Shown one piece after another: positions 17,800 to 27,267 of a stretch of 64,000 nt of DNA (its first letter is position 1; every line of letters starts with the position of its first letter). The stretch spans positions 423,105 to 487,104 of the forward strand of contig VLTH01000002.1 in assembly GCA_008125075.1 (NCBI GenBank), in the 5' to 3' direction. The translations under genes and the position numbers were made by a program. The notes below the pieces were generated by a model. It was not told where the DNA came from. It saw only the letters and a program-made list of their open reading frames with translations, and ran no database searches. Origin of the DNA: Acetivibrio alkalicellulosi. Its GTDB lineage: Bacteria; Bacillota; Clostridia; Acetivibrionales; Acetivibrionaceae.

Positions 17800-20700
17800 T
17801 TAGTCATCTATTGGAATAAAACCGGCTGTTAGGTTAACATCAACTGATGGATGCTTATACATTTCTTTACCATAGATAAAACCAGTATATGTTGAATTAA
17901 TGCCATTTAGAAAAATTTCACCATAAGGAGCTATCAGTAATCCAGAAAAAATCGTATTATCAGCATCATTTCTGATACTACCTCCACTAGAAATAAAACA
18001 AACATCTTCAAGGACAAATTCACTACCAAATGGCTGGTGTGAACCTCCAATAGTAATATTACCATCTGCTATAACAAAAACACTATTTGGAGAAGTGTTG
18101 TCTACATGTCTAATGGTATTAGACATTTTAATACTCTGAGTTTTAATATACAAACTGCCCATAAAATACATATCAGATTCAATTATAAAACTATCAGTAC
18201 CTAGAATTGAAAAAGTGTTTGAACCTGAATCATATTTGACATATACAGTCTTCGCATCGTTTAAATAAATTATATGATCAGCAGTAGGGAAATCACTAGG
18301 TCTAAATATATTTTGTAGATCGTCAAATCTTTTATTGAGAGTTATTGCATTGTCAAGGATGTTTTCAATTAGATCAATAATAATTTGAAACTCAAACTGG
18401 TTTAATTCAATTGAATCAATTTCATGAATCTGATTAAGGTTTTCAACAGGAAAAACATCAATACTATATGTTTTTTTACTAAAACCATCTTGGGCTGTTA
18501 CTTCAATTGTTGCAGTACCAGGAATGGATATTGGTTGAGTTATATTAATTGTTGAATTTAAGTTGTACGGTATTGCATTAATAAAGGGTACAGAGTTTGT
18601 ACAAATATTTAATGAATATTTATCAAGATCTTTTGTAAAATCTTCAACGATTTCGTTATTTACAATTAGATAACGTAACTCTGTGTCATTAACATCACGT
18701 ACCTTTACAGGAATATTTGTAAGTCTATTGGGATTTACACTAAACATAAACATTGATCCATCTTCTTTAAGAGCTATTGAATCATATAGCTCAACAAAAC
18801 CTTCTCCAATTGCTTTTACAGGAATATTACTATTTGAGTATGTACCTATTCCTAATTGTCCGATGTCGTTTCTACCCCAAGCCCAAATTGTACCATCTTC
18901 TTTAAGCGCAAGTACTCTTTCAGAAGTTGCTGAAATTGACTTAACATTATCAAGATTTTCTACTTGAATAGGCACTGTAGTAGATTCATAAGTACCATTT
19001 CCTAATTGACCAAAATCATTTCTACCCCAAGTCCAAACAGTACCATCTTCCTTTAATAAAACAATAAAACTATTGGTATAATATGACTGTATGCTAGAAA
19101 TTGTAATTATCTTTGTTGGTGTAGTATTGCTTTGAGAACCCCAAACCCAAAAAGAACCTTCTTTGTCTAATGCATAAGTTTGATAACCGAGTGCTTTTAT
19201 GCTTGCAATTCCTTCTAGAGAAACTTGTATTGGAGTATTACTATTTTCAGTAGTGCCATTTCCTAGCTGACCAGAATTATTTCTACCCCAAGTCCATACA
19301 GTACCATCCTTCTTTAATGCAATAGAATGAAAAACTCCTGTAGCAATATATGAAATATCAGTTAGGGTTGTCACCCTTGTTGGAGAGTTAGTACTATTTC
19401 GAACAGAACTTCCTAATTGACCATAATTATTATCCCCCCAAGCCCAAACAGTACCATCTTCTTTTAGTGCAAGACAAAAGTTATTTCCTGAAGAGATATC
19501 AACAACACCTGATAATATTTCATTTCGTGATGATTGATTTGAAGTCCATGTCCATAAAGTACCATCTTCTTTTAAGCCAACAGATCTCATGCTTGATAGC
19601 ATAGGAGAATAACTAACTACTTTTTTAAACTCAGATTGTGTTGGTGATATACTAATTGCAACACTGTTATTAAAATATTCTACATTACCTAATTGTCCAC
19701 TAGAGTTACTGCCCCAAGTCCATATTTCACCACTAGTAGTTAATGCTGCTGCATTAGTATTACTACTAGATAATGAAGATATATTGTTTATAGTTGACAG
19801 TTTGTAAGGTGTATTATGTGAAATATCTAAAGTAGTATTTTTACCCCAAACCCAAATACAACCATCTTTACTTAAAGCCATTGAGTGGTTATTAAATGAA
19901 GATATTGAAGAAATATTATTTAATGCGGTTACTTGAATTGGTGTAGAACTGCTTGTGCTAGTTCCATCGCCAAGTTGATTTTCATTATTATAACCCCAAG
20001 CCCAAACGGTTCCATCTTCCTTTAACACAAGAGAATGTGAGCTACCTGCACTTACAGAAATAGCATTTGATATACCTGATACTTCTGTAGGATGATCAGT
20101 ATGTCCAGTTATAAATGAACCAAATATCCAAACTGATCCATCATTTTTTAATGCTAGAGAATGTCGATCAGCAGATGATACAAGTTTAACATCTGAAATG
20201 CCTGTTAGTTTTGTAGGTATATTTATACTATCAATAGATCCGATTCCTAATTTTCCACTAGAATTGTGACCCCAAGCCCAAACATCACCATCCTCATTAA
20301 TAGCAAAAGATTGATAATTTGCAGCCTCTATGTATTTTATATTGTATAATCCATCAACTTTAACTGGATTAATACTATGTTCATTATGTCCTTGTCCTAA
20401 TTGGCCAGATTCATTCCAGCCCCAGGCCCAAACAGTTCCATCCTCTTTTAAAGCTAAAGCATGTAGGTTTCCTACAGATATAGATTTTATATTTATTAAT
20501 TCAGGTACTTTTGTTAAATTATAATTTGTATCACCAACTATATTTTTACCCCAAGTCCAAACGCTGCCATCATCTTTTAATGCAACCATGAAAGCATTTC
20601 CAACTGCTACGTGAGTAAAACCTTCAGGTATTATGTCTGGGCTTGGCGGAGGCTCAATTTTTGCAGCTGGAAATATATCAATAATCTCTAGGATATATCT

Positions 20701-20982
20701 TCTTAAAAGAGCATAATCAGTACTATTTATCTGCCCATCCCCATTTACATCGGCAGCTTTTAATCCATTAGGAGAAGGAAAATCAGAAATAATTTCAAGT
20801 AAGTACCTTCTAGCTAATGTAATATCTGTGCTGTTAACTACCCCGTCACCATTTAAATCTCCATAGATAAATTCTTCTGAAACGTTACTTGCAAGAGAAA
20901 AATAACTCACACTTAATAAATTTGTTAAAACAATTGCTAAAAATAAAGATGTTGCTAAAAATTTTCTTATTTGTTGCTTCAT
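17800..20982 (-). CDS. secreted dockerin protein with 14 RCC1-like repeats
   Basis: 1060 residues. AGGAGG precedes the ATG. A signal peptide (about residues 1-32) is followed directly by a type I dockerin (about 40-105; loops DLNGDGVVNSTD and DVNGDGQINSTD, helices RRYLLEI and RRYILEI). Fourteen repeats of the type GTVWAWGxNxxGQLGxGT fill about 120-760, enough for two seven-bladed RCC1 propellers. A cadherin-like/beta-sandwich region (about 765-840, ending AQDGFSKKTYSIDVF) comes next, then a C-terminal module (FIIESDMYF ... FSGLLIAPYGEIFLNG) also found in the neighbouring gene at 22725-25103. The dockerin predicts attachment to a cellulosomal scaffoldin; the repeats suggest binding rather than catalysis. 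No catalytic motif is visible. Confidence 0.9.
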   Translation of the reverse strand: MKQQIRKFLATSLFLAIVLTNLLSVSYFSLASNVSEEFIYGDLNGDGVVNSTDITLARRYLLEIISDFPSPNGLKAADVNGDGQINSTDYALLRRYILEIIDIFPAAKIEPPPSPDIIPEGFTHVAVGNAFMVALKDDGSVWTWGKNIVGDTNYNLTKVPELINIKSISVGNLHALALKEDGTVWAWGWNESGQLGQGHNEHSINPVKVDGLYNIKYIEAANYQSFAINEDGDVWAWGHNSSGKLGIGSIDSINIPTKLTGISDVKLVSSADRHSLALKNDGSVWIFGSFITGHTDHPTEVSGISNAISVSAGSSHSLVLKEDGTVWAWGYNNENQLGDGTSTSSSTPIQVTALNNISSISSFNNHSMALSKDGCIWVWGKNTTLDISHNTPYKLSTINNISSLSSSNTNAAALTTSGEIWTWGSNSSGQLGNVEYFNNSVAISISPTQSEFKKVVSYSPMLSSMRSVGLKEDGTLWTWTSNQSSRNEILSGVVDISSGNNFCLALKEDGTVWAWGDNNYGQLGSSVRNSTNSPTRVTTLTDISYIATGVFHSIALKKDGTVWTWGRNNSGQLGNGTTENSNTPIQVSLEGIASIKALGYQTYALDKEGSFWVWGSQSNTTPTKIITISSIQSYYTNSFIVLLKEDGTVWTWGRNDFGQLGNGTYESTTVPIQVENLDNVKSISATSERVLALKEDGTIWAWGRNDIGQLGIGTYSNSNIPVKAIGEGFVELYDSIALKEDGSMFMFSVNPNRLTNIPVKVRDVNDTELRYLIVNNEIVEDFTKDLDKYSLNICTNSVPFINAIPYNLNSTINITQPISIPGTATIEVTAQDGFSKKTYSIDVFPVENLNQIHEIDSIELNQFEFQIIIDLIENILDNAITLNKRFDDLQNIFRPSDFPTADHIIYLNDAKTVYVKYDSGSNTFSILGTDSFIIESDMYFMGSLYIKTQSIKMSNTIRHVDNTSPNSVFVIADGNITIGGSHQPFGSEFVLEDVCFISSGGSIRNDADNTIFSGLLIAPYGEIFLNGINSTYTGFIYGKEMYKHPSVDVNLTAGFIPIDD

Positions 20983-21787
20983 TTTTCATTCCTCCTGTTT
21001 TAGTATATTTTTTATTATATAAGGATAGCTAAATTATTACTAACACTTTTAACCTGTCATCAATAATGTCTTTAGTGAAAGTTATATATTTAACAATCCT
21101 AAGTTATAATTAAATTAAGGTTATCCACAAGACTATAACATTTAGAAATCAATAAACAAATTTAGATGAGTTTGATAAAACTACTCCTTTGAAAGTAGTA
21201 GATACAATAGATAAATAAATGCACAACACAAATAAGCTTTTTCTCATTTTTTACTCCCCCTAAATATTTTTCTATGTGCTGGAAAATAGAAGCACTTTTA
21301 TAGTATTTTATAACAATAACATTTAAAATGCAATATAAACTAAAAATTTAATGTTTAAATAGACATTCATGAGCAAAAAACTCACCAACATAGAATGAAA
21401 AATACAAAGCGAATGAATGATGCTGCGCATGCGCATATTTGCTAAGCAAACAAATTGCACGCGCATTAAATCAAAAGGTTCTATTCTGAAAAGTATTTTC
21501 AGAATAGAAATATTATTAATATGCTCCAATAGTGTTAAAAAATAAATTGAGTCTTTGTAATCAAAAAATATGTATATAGCGTAGTGTTTATAAAGCAACA
21601 ACACAACAAATATACGAATATACACCATAAAAGAATATGTTATTAAAATTTCTGAAAATAACAAAGTGTGTAATATAAGATAAATACGCTAATTTATTTA
21701 AGAGTGAAAAAAATTAAAGATTTATACTTGTTATAAAAAAACATGGAAAACAAAATTAAGTATAAATTTGATACTTGCAAATATATC
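20983..21787. other. 805-base intergenic region with a structured repeat and a long hairpin
   Basis: No gene that I can support. It contains the divergent repeat at 21361-21470 (see separate entry) and a perfect 14-bp stem at 21479-21509 (TTCTATTCTGAAAA/TTTTCAGAATAGAA, 3-base loop). Open frames here are AT-rich and lack ribosome binding sites. Confidence 0.6.
21361..21470. repeat. divergent ~110-bp noncoding repeat, copy A
   Basis: Aligns with 55214-55320 through shared blocks AGACATTCA, AGCAAAAA, CAACATA, ATGAAAA, GAATG, ATGNGCAT, GCAAACAAATTGC and TAAAT, with substitutions and small indels between. Internal inverted pieces (ACATTCA versus TGAATG; ATGCGCAT) suggest structure. In both places it lies in a long gene-poor region and the frame is not conserved. 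Confidence 0.6.
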
Positions 21788-22528
21788 CTAATGCTTATTC
21801 ACAAGTATGGCAGAAACCGTAATAAATGGAGAAGGTCCATTCTCTACACCTATACCAATATGAGTATATATAGGGCTGATCATCTGATTATAATGGCTTT
21901 GAGAATTGCACAATAAATTAAATCCATAGTTTACATTAGAGGATTCTACTATTAATACCGTTGCGTGAGATAAATAACGAATATTAAATTTTGTTAGCAT
22001 TTTTGAAAAGCTGCCATAAGTAGGAGAGTTCGGCGAAAGGTAACTGTTTGCAACCATGTCATTTGCATGAAATCTTGCAACTTGGGCAAGTTCAGAATCA
22101 AGTATAAGAGGTGAGACTCCAAGACTTTGTCTCAAATTATTAATATTAGTAAGAAATTCTTGTTCATAGTTAGTTAAACTTATAGGTGAAGGCGGAACTG
22201 TAATATTTTCAGCTGGAAATACATCCATTATGCCAAGAACATATCTTCGTAATAAAGCATAGTCAGTACTATCAATTTTTCCATCAGCATTTAAATCAGC
22301 AGCATATATACTTTGCTGAGAAGGTAAATTGGGAATAATACTTAAAAGATATCTTTTAAGTAGAATTACGTCAGAACTATTAATTTGACCATCACCTGTT
22401 AGGTCTCCATACATAATAAAATCAGGACTATTATAAGCATGTACGTTGATAAATTTTGTATAATTTGAAAAACAAATAAAAGTACATATAACTGAAAATG
22501 TAATCATTAAACAGCTAATCCTTTTCAT
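21788..22528 (-). CDS. secreted dockerin protein with a CAP (SCP/YkwD) domain
   Basis: 246 residues. An AGGGGGGG site lies before the ATG. Signal peptide about residues 1-30; type I dockerin about 38-105 (DLTGDGQINSSD and DLNADGKIDSTD); a short Pro/Ser linker; then a CAP domain (about 120-246) with LTNYEQEFLTNINNLRQSLG, HANDMVANSYLSPNSPTYG and SHYNQMISPIYTHIGIGVE. CAP proteins are extracellular; bacterial ones have been linked to envelope and spore functions without a single proven activity. The dockerin suggests cellulosome attachment. N-terminal dockerin placement is shared with the RCC1 gene downstream on the same strand. Confidence 0.88.
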   Translation of the reverse strand: MKRISCLMITFSVICTFICFSNYTKFINVHAYNSPDFIMYGDLTGDGQINSSDVILLKRYLLSIIPNLPSQQSIYAADLNADGKIDSTDYALLRRYVLGIMDVFPAENITVPPSPISLTNYEQEFLTNINNLRQSLGVSPLILDSELAQVARFHANDMVANSYLSPNSPTYGSFSKMLTKFNIRYLSHATVLIVESSNVNYGFNLLCNSQSHYNQMISPIYTHIGIGVENGPSPFITVSAILVNKH

Positions 22529-22692
22529 TAATAAAACCCCCCCTATTCTTTTGGTTTAAGTAAAAATGATTTAATTAAACAGATAATTATCAAACCAACG
22601 GAATCACCTCCTGGAATTATCATAGTATTAACACCATGAACTTAATAAAACAGGAGAAAGGTTAAAATAAGATTGTTTGATAAATCAGTATG

Positions 22693-22715
22693 AGCCGGAG
22701 TATTTAACTCCGGCT
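22693..22715. terminator. strong hairpin between the vWA-like and CAP genes
   Basis: AGCCGGAGT pairs perfectly with ACTCCGGCT, five-base loop. It lies just past the stop of the minus-strand gene at 22725 but has only a short T stretch on the plus side, so it may terminate or stabilise either transcript. Confidence 0.5.
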
Positions 22716-22724
22716 TTATACTAA

Positions 22725-25103
22725 TTAATTAATATCAATTGAATGTTTGATTGTTATATCTTTATCTTCAAATGGTGCAATATGCTCTTCTGTAAAAGAA
22801 TTGTCCTGTTTGTCTGTAAAGGTGTATTTTGCATATGCGTGCTTAGCATTTTCCTCATTACTATCAAGTATTATTGTTGCTACTTGCTCACTAGCAGTTG
22901 ACTCAAAATGTAAATTATCTGGTATTATAGTTGCTTTAAGTAGTATATTTATTTTGTTTATTAAATATGTATTTTCATTTAATATAACTGAAAAGTCATC
23001 AGGGTCGAAAGAATAAGTAAACACATTAGCATTTTCAGTTTCAGATAAATATAAATCGATATTTGATGAATTAATTATAAATGGCTCAGGTTGATCACCA
23101 ACAGTTATTTCAGCACCAAATATTTTTAGATCTTTTTTAAGCTCAGCTGAAAAATATAAGTTATTAAGTTCTAAGTCTCTTGGTTTATAAGATTGTGAGT
23201 AATCAGATGGTTCAAAAGTTTCAAGAATACTTGGAAGCGAATTTGAACCGTCTAATTTATGATAATTGCTTATGCTAAGGTTATTTTTAACATAGCTTTC
23301 TGTTAATAAAGCTAGACCTGTTAGGTCTTCATCAACAGATGAAGATATATCTATTAAAGCTACATTTATATCATCATCAGATAGCATACTCATAACATTG
23401 CTAGTATATATATCAGGCCAATAGTTACCAGAGTATCCAGGGCTTCTAGTCTGGGATGATGAATAATAATTAGATCCAGTGCCAAAAAACAGTTCGTTTG
23501 TGTTAACTGGGTGTGTTCCCACAGGTAAATTATTGATGGTGCTATATGCATTAGGTTGTCTAGCAGTAAATACTATTATATATTTTTCAGATATACTGCT
23601 TTCAAAACTATTATATGCTAATCTTAAACCGTCACCTAAATTACTTAAAATAAGGTCTTCGTTATCTGTTTCAATCTGAAGAATCTTATTGGAAATATTA
23701 GAGAAATCATCACTTACTTCTGCTAAAACACTAGCTTTGTTTGAATATAATATTACACCTGCTTTGGTTTCCTCACCTAAACTATTTTCAACGTAATTAG
23801 AAAGAATGTTTTTAATATTATGAATAGCACTAGTTTGAGGCAGACGACCAGTAATATCATCTGAAAGTTTTTCACTAGGACCTTTAAATGTTGCAGGGGC
23901 AGTAATGTTTAAAGTTTGACCAATAATACTTCCAGTGTAATTACTACTATCACCACCAAGATAGATATTGCCTTGAGGAGCTAAAAGTAATCCAGAAAAA
24001 TCAGTATTAGCTACACTGTTTCTAATGTAACCTTTATGAGATATTAAATAGATATCTTTTATTTTCTGTTCTATTTGACCACTTAACTCAGCTTGAGCTC
24101 CTTCTAATATAATATTACCAGAAACTAAAACAAAAGCAGTTTCAGGAGATTCACCATCGGTAATTATTTCTTCCGACTTTCTCATGCCAGGTACAGAAAT
24201 AATAAGATTACTATCGAAATACATATCTGATCGTATAATAAACTCAGAGTTACCAAAAATAACAAGATAATCTTTAGGTTCAGTGTCATCATCACGTTTT
24301 ACTGTTTCAGCCTTCATTTGAATATTGTTTTCTAAAGTAATAACCTTACTAGTATCTATTGGCGATTCAGAGTCAAGAGGATTTTGTCTAAATTGATCAA
24401 CTGAAAAATAACTCATAGCACCTAACCTATCATGAAGCTTAGCAGCATTACTTTGTATATTAGCAATTAGCTGATCAATTAATACAGGATCACTATTGTC
24501 AGCATCTAAAGGTTCGAAAAGATGGTCGTATTGTGATTTGAAAATATCTTTTTCAGCTTCAGTCATGCCTTCGCTTACTATTCTTCCACTTTCAACAGTT
24601 GGTTTATTCCAATCACCTTGAGTTAAACCTGAGTAAAAAATTAGTCCAGGAGACTCAACTGTGCCGTCTTCTGCAATTTTGTCAAGTATTCTTAATTTAT
24701 TTCGATCCATTGTGTTGTTTAAATTTTCTTTGATAAAAGTGTCCCCTTCTATAGTAGTATCAGATGGACCACCTTGAAAATTAGCATATGATCTTGAAAA
24801 CAATGTATGCTTAAAAAGTACTTCTGGCAGGTCTGGATCCACCATAGCTAGAGATGAATCTAAAACAAATATAAACTCTTTGGGTATATTAACAGATCTT
24901 TCAATTGGAGTAATATTTGCAGATTGAATATAGTTAATGTCGACAGATTTTCCTAAAGTAACAGCAGGAATTTCCTCAGAAATATCTTCATAAATAAAAG
25001 TAGATCTAAGTGAGTCTGCATTTACAAATGCATTTAAGCACATTACACTTAATAGAATAATCAATGTAAAACAAGTACTTCTTTTTATAAAATTCTTTTT
25101 CAT
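22725..25103 (-). CDS. large secreted vWA-like protein with an inserted shared module
   Basis: 792 residues with a GGGAGGT site and a signal peptide (about 1-30). A vWA-like fold starts with FIFVLDSSLAMVDPD (about residue 78); the metal site would be DxSxA rather than DxSxS, so metal binding is doubtful. The fold resumes around residues 425-540 (AGVILYSNKASVLAE, SNLGDGLRLAYNSF, KYIIVFTARQP, later DDINVALIDIS). Between the parts lies a ~170-residue module (FIIRSDMYFDSNLIIS ... FSGLLLAPQGNIYLGG) homologous to the C-terminus of the RCC1 protein. The C-terminal ~150 residues look like beta-sandwich. There is no dockerin or anchor. It may be an adhesin or surface-assembly protein. Confidence 0.75.
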   Translation of the reverse strand: MKKNFIKRSTCFTLIILLSVMCLNAFVNADSLRSTFIYEDISEEIPAVTLGKSVDINYIQSANITPIERSVNIPKEFIFVLDSSLAMVDPDLPEVLFKHTLFSRSYANFQGGPSDTTIEGDTFIKENLNNTMDRNKLRILDKIAEDGTVESPGLIFYSGLTQGDWNKPTVESGRIVSEGMTEAEKDIFKSQYDHLFEPLDADNSDPVLIDQLIANIQSNAAKLHDRLGAMSYFSVDQFRQNPLDSESPIDTSKVITLENNIQMKAETVKRDDDTEPKDYLVIFGNSEFIIRSDMYFDSNLIISVPGMRKSEEIITDGESPETAFVLVSGNIILEGAQAELSGQIEQKIKDIYLISHKGYIRNSVANTDFSGLLLAPQGNIYLGGDSSNYTGSIIGQTLNITAPATFKGPSEKLSDDITGRLPQTSAIHNIKNILSNYVENSLGEETKAGVILYSNKASVLAEVSDDFSNISNKILQIETDNEDLILSNLGDGLRLAYNSFESSISEKYIIVFTARQPNAYSTINNLPVGTHPVNTNELFFGTGSNYYSSSQTRSPGYSGNYWPDIYTSNVMSMLSDDDINVALIDISSSVDEDLTGLALLTESYVKNNLSISNYHKLDGSNSLPSILETFEPSDYSQSYKPRDLELNNLYFSAELKKDLKIFGAEITVGDQPEPFIINSSNIDLYLSETENANVFTYSFDPDDFSVILNENTYLINKINILLKATIIPDNLHFESTASEQVATIILDSNEENAKHAYAKYTFTDKQDNSFTEEHIAPFEDKDITIKHSIDIN

Positions 25104-25122
25104 ACACTATACCTCCCTGTAA

Positions 25123-25896
25123 TTAATTTATTTCATATCTTGCAACTGTGATGTAATTATCGTTTTCATTCAACATTTTTACTAATACAAACTTTGGTTT
25201 GCTTCTAAGTGTATCTATTGATGCACGGAAATAATATCCACCATCAGGTAATTCAGTGATTAGAGGTAAAATTGTGAAAGGAGTGGGTGAATTCGAATGA
25301 ACCTCTAAAAGCATACCTCTTGCATTTGAATTAGTAGTCCCTGTAATAACAATCCTATTGCTTTCGTCCTTATCGCTGATGCTGTCTACTGTAAATACCC
25401 TATCCTTATATGTACCCTGTTGACCTAGTTTTAAAACTTCCCTTGAAAGGGTTATGGTAACAGTTCTTGTAACGCCGTCCCAGCCTACGTCTGCGCCGAT
25501 ACTTTCACTTACAAACCTTAGGGGTACAAAAGTTCTATTGTCGGTTATTTCAGGTGGTACATCAAGAGTTCTTCTTTCACCGTTTACAAATGCAACATTT
25601 CTTCCAATTCCAAGCTCCATGATTGTTGTTTCATTTCTGGCATAGACAGTACGTGTATTACCGTCCCATGTTACGTCCATTTTAAGTTCTTCAAAAATCC
25701 TTCTAAACGGTACCAATGTCCTTCCGTCTTTGATGTAAGGTTGTGGGTCGTTTGCGTCAGTCCCAAATTCCATTATTTTCCCGTTGATAATAACTGTGAT
25801 GTCAGTATTAGCAGATACATTGTTTGTAAACAAAAATGCACTACAAAATAGCATACAAACAATAGATAGCAAAACTAATACACTTAGTTTTTTCAT
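25123..25896 (-). CDS. secreted protein with two copper-amine-oxidase-N (stalk) repeats
   Basis: Start set at 25896 (MKKLSVLVLLSIVCML) because GGGGAGG lies just upstream of it; an upstream in-frame extension to 25944 lacks a ribosome site. A signal peptide ends near ANTD. Two tandem repeats follow: INGKIMEF ... DGRTLVPFRRIFEELKM...WDGNTRTV and VNGERRTLDVPP...DNRTFVPLRFVSESIG...WDGVTRTVTI. This domain is common in clostridial extracellular proteins and is thought to be structural or wall-associated. The C-terminal ~100 residues form an unassigned beta-rich domain. It is 19 bases upstream of the vWA-like gene, so the two are probably co-transcribed. Confidence 0.85.
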   Translation of the reverse strand: MKKLSVLVLLSIVCMLFCSAFLFTNNVSANTDITVIINGKIMEFGTDANDPQPYIKDGRTLVPFRRIFEELKMDVTWDGNTRTVYARNETTIMELGIGRNVAFVNGERRTLDVPPEITDNRTFVPLRFVSESIGADVGWDGVTRTVTITLSREVLKLGQQGTYKDRVFTVDSISDKDESNRIVITGTTNSNARGMLLEVHSNSPTPFTILPLITELPDGGYYFRASIDTLRSKPKFVLVKMLNENDNYITVARYEIN

Positions 25897-25944
25897 ATTC
25901 TGATTCCTCCCCAAAAATATAATTACTATCGATTTCACGTCCAT

Positions 25945-26366
25945 ATCTTATAATATTCAATTATAATAACAACATAGAATAAAAATAGAATTGTAAAATC
26001 TCTTATTACATAGCATAGTTCAAACAAAAGATATTTGTGAAAAATCGGCTAAAGCCATTAAATAATGGCCTTATGTACATTGTGTTTAATTATCACCCCT
26101 TTAAACAACAAAGTAAAATTTATTAAACGTTGAAATGTCTATTCCTATATGGTTCCTTTATCTATTAAGTGGAACCAATTGATTTTGTAGCAGTTTAACT
26201 TCTCATACTATATTATATATCAAATTACGGAAAAAATAAAGGCTATTTTACCATAAATACAGAAAATCTAATTCTTTTTCCTATCATGAATGGTAGTAAA
26301 AATAGTTACACTACAAATACCAAAATTTAACTTGGCTTTTTGGTGGTAAGGTCTTTAATAAACATG
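25945..26366. other. intergenic region between divergent genes
   Basis: No gene seen. Contains small hairpins, for example GCCATT-AAAT-AATGGC near 26055 and TGGTTCC/GGAACCA at 26150-26177, and the motA promoter at its right end. Confidence 0.5.
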
Positions 26367-26394
26367 TAAATTTAATTATGGAAAAATCCGATAT
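26367..26394 (+). promoter_or_regulatory. sigma-D (FliA)-like promoter of motAB
   Basis: TAAA (26367-26370), 16 bases, then TCCGATAT (26387-26394), close to the flagellar sigma factor consensus TAAA-N15-GCCGATAT. It lies 43 bases before the motA start, which fits class III flagellar control of the stator genes. Confidence 0.65.
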
Positions 26395-26437
26395 ATTTTA
26401 AAGAAGTATAAAAACAATTAGGATTGAAGGGAATAAT

Positions 26438-27259
26438 GTGGATTTAGCTACTTTGATAGGAATTATAATTGGAATAATATGTATTATTAGTGCAATAGTT
26501 TTAGGTGGTAACCTGTTGACTTTCTGGAGTATTGCCTCTGTTTTTGTTGTGCTCGGTGGAGGTATTGCTTCAACGCTCATTTCATACCGGGTTGGTGAAA
26601 TGGCAAAAGTTATTAAAGTTGTAAAAAAAGCTTTTTTTGGAAAAGATCAAAGGCCACAAGACATTATTAAACTTTTAGTTGACTTATCCTTAAAAGCTAG
26701 AAGGGAAGGATTGCTTTCCCTTGAGTCTGATCAGGAAAATATTGAAGATGACTTTCTAAAGCAGTCACTTCAACTGGTTGTTGATGGAGTTGAGCCAGAG
26801 GTAATAGTTGAGTCAATGGATTTAGAAATTGAAAACATGAAGTCGAGACATGGAAAGGGAGCTGGAATGTTTAAGACCATGGGAGCACTATTTCCAGCGT
26901 GGGGTATGATAGGAACACTTATAGGCCTTATAAATCTTTTGCAAGCCCTTGATGATCCTTCTGCAATTGGTCCTGCTATGGCAATAGCATTGATAACAAC
27001 CTTTTATGGTAGTGTTCTTGCAAACTTTGTATGTATTCCTATATCAAATAAACTTTCACTAAAGAGTAAGGAAGAAATACAGGAAAAAAGAATGATTATC
27101 GAAGGAATATTATCAATACAGGCAGGCGAAAACCCTAGAATACTTGAGCATAAACTAAAGACATTTTTGTCGCCACAGCAGAAAGAGGATTATGATAAAC
27201 AATCAGGAGATCAAGGAGCAGAGGATAAAGGTCAAAGTAAAAATGCTGTAGCTGAATGA
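26438..27259 (+). CDS. motA: flagellar motor stator protein MotA
   Basis: 273 residues, GTG start at 26438 with GAAGGG upstream (the overlapping ATG at 26436 leads to an immediate stop). Four membrane segments: about 3-25, 33-50, 148-170 and 182-203. The conserved stretch FPAWGMIGTLIGLINLLQ and the cytoplasmic loop SLKARREGLLSLE identify MotA/ExbB-family stators. With MotB it forms the ion channel that drives flagellar rotation. motB starts as motA ends, so the two are co-transcribed. Only these flagellar genes are in the window. The acidic, polar C-terminal tail is somewhat longer than usual. Confidence 0.95.
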   Translation: MDLATLIGIIIGIICIISAIVLGGNLLTFWSIASVFVVLGGGIASTLISYRVGEMAKVIKVVKKAFFGKDQRPQDIIKLLVDLSLKARREGLLSLESDQENIEDDFLKQSLQLVVDGVEPEVIVESMDLEIENMKSRHGKGAGMFKTMGALFPAWGMIGTLIGLINLLQALDDPSAIGPAMAIALITTFYGSVLANFVCIPISNKLSLKSKEEIQEKRMIIEGILSIQAGENPRILEHKLKTFLSPQQKEDYDKQSGDQGAEDKGQSKNAVAE

Positions 27260-27267
27260 GGTGTGAT

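Noticed and set aside
21121-21129. TTATCCACA, a perfect DnaA box
   Set aside because: A single box with no cluster, no AT-rich unwinding array and no dnaA/dnaN nearby; not a replication origin.
21323-21664. 113-codon open frame on the minus strand in the intergenic region
   Set aside because: No ribosome site and low-complexity hydrophobic composition; it runs across the noncoding repeat and the 14-bp hairpin.
27256-27267. Earlier ATG for motB
   Set aside because: It overlaps the motA stop and precedes the GAGGTG site, which fits the ATG at 27268.
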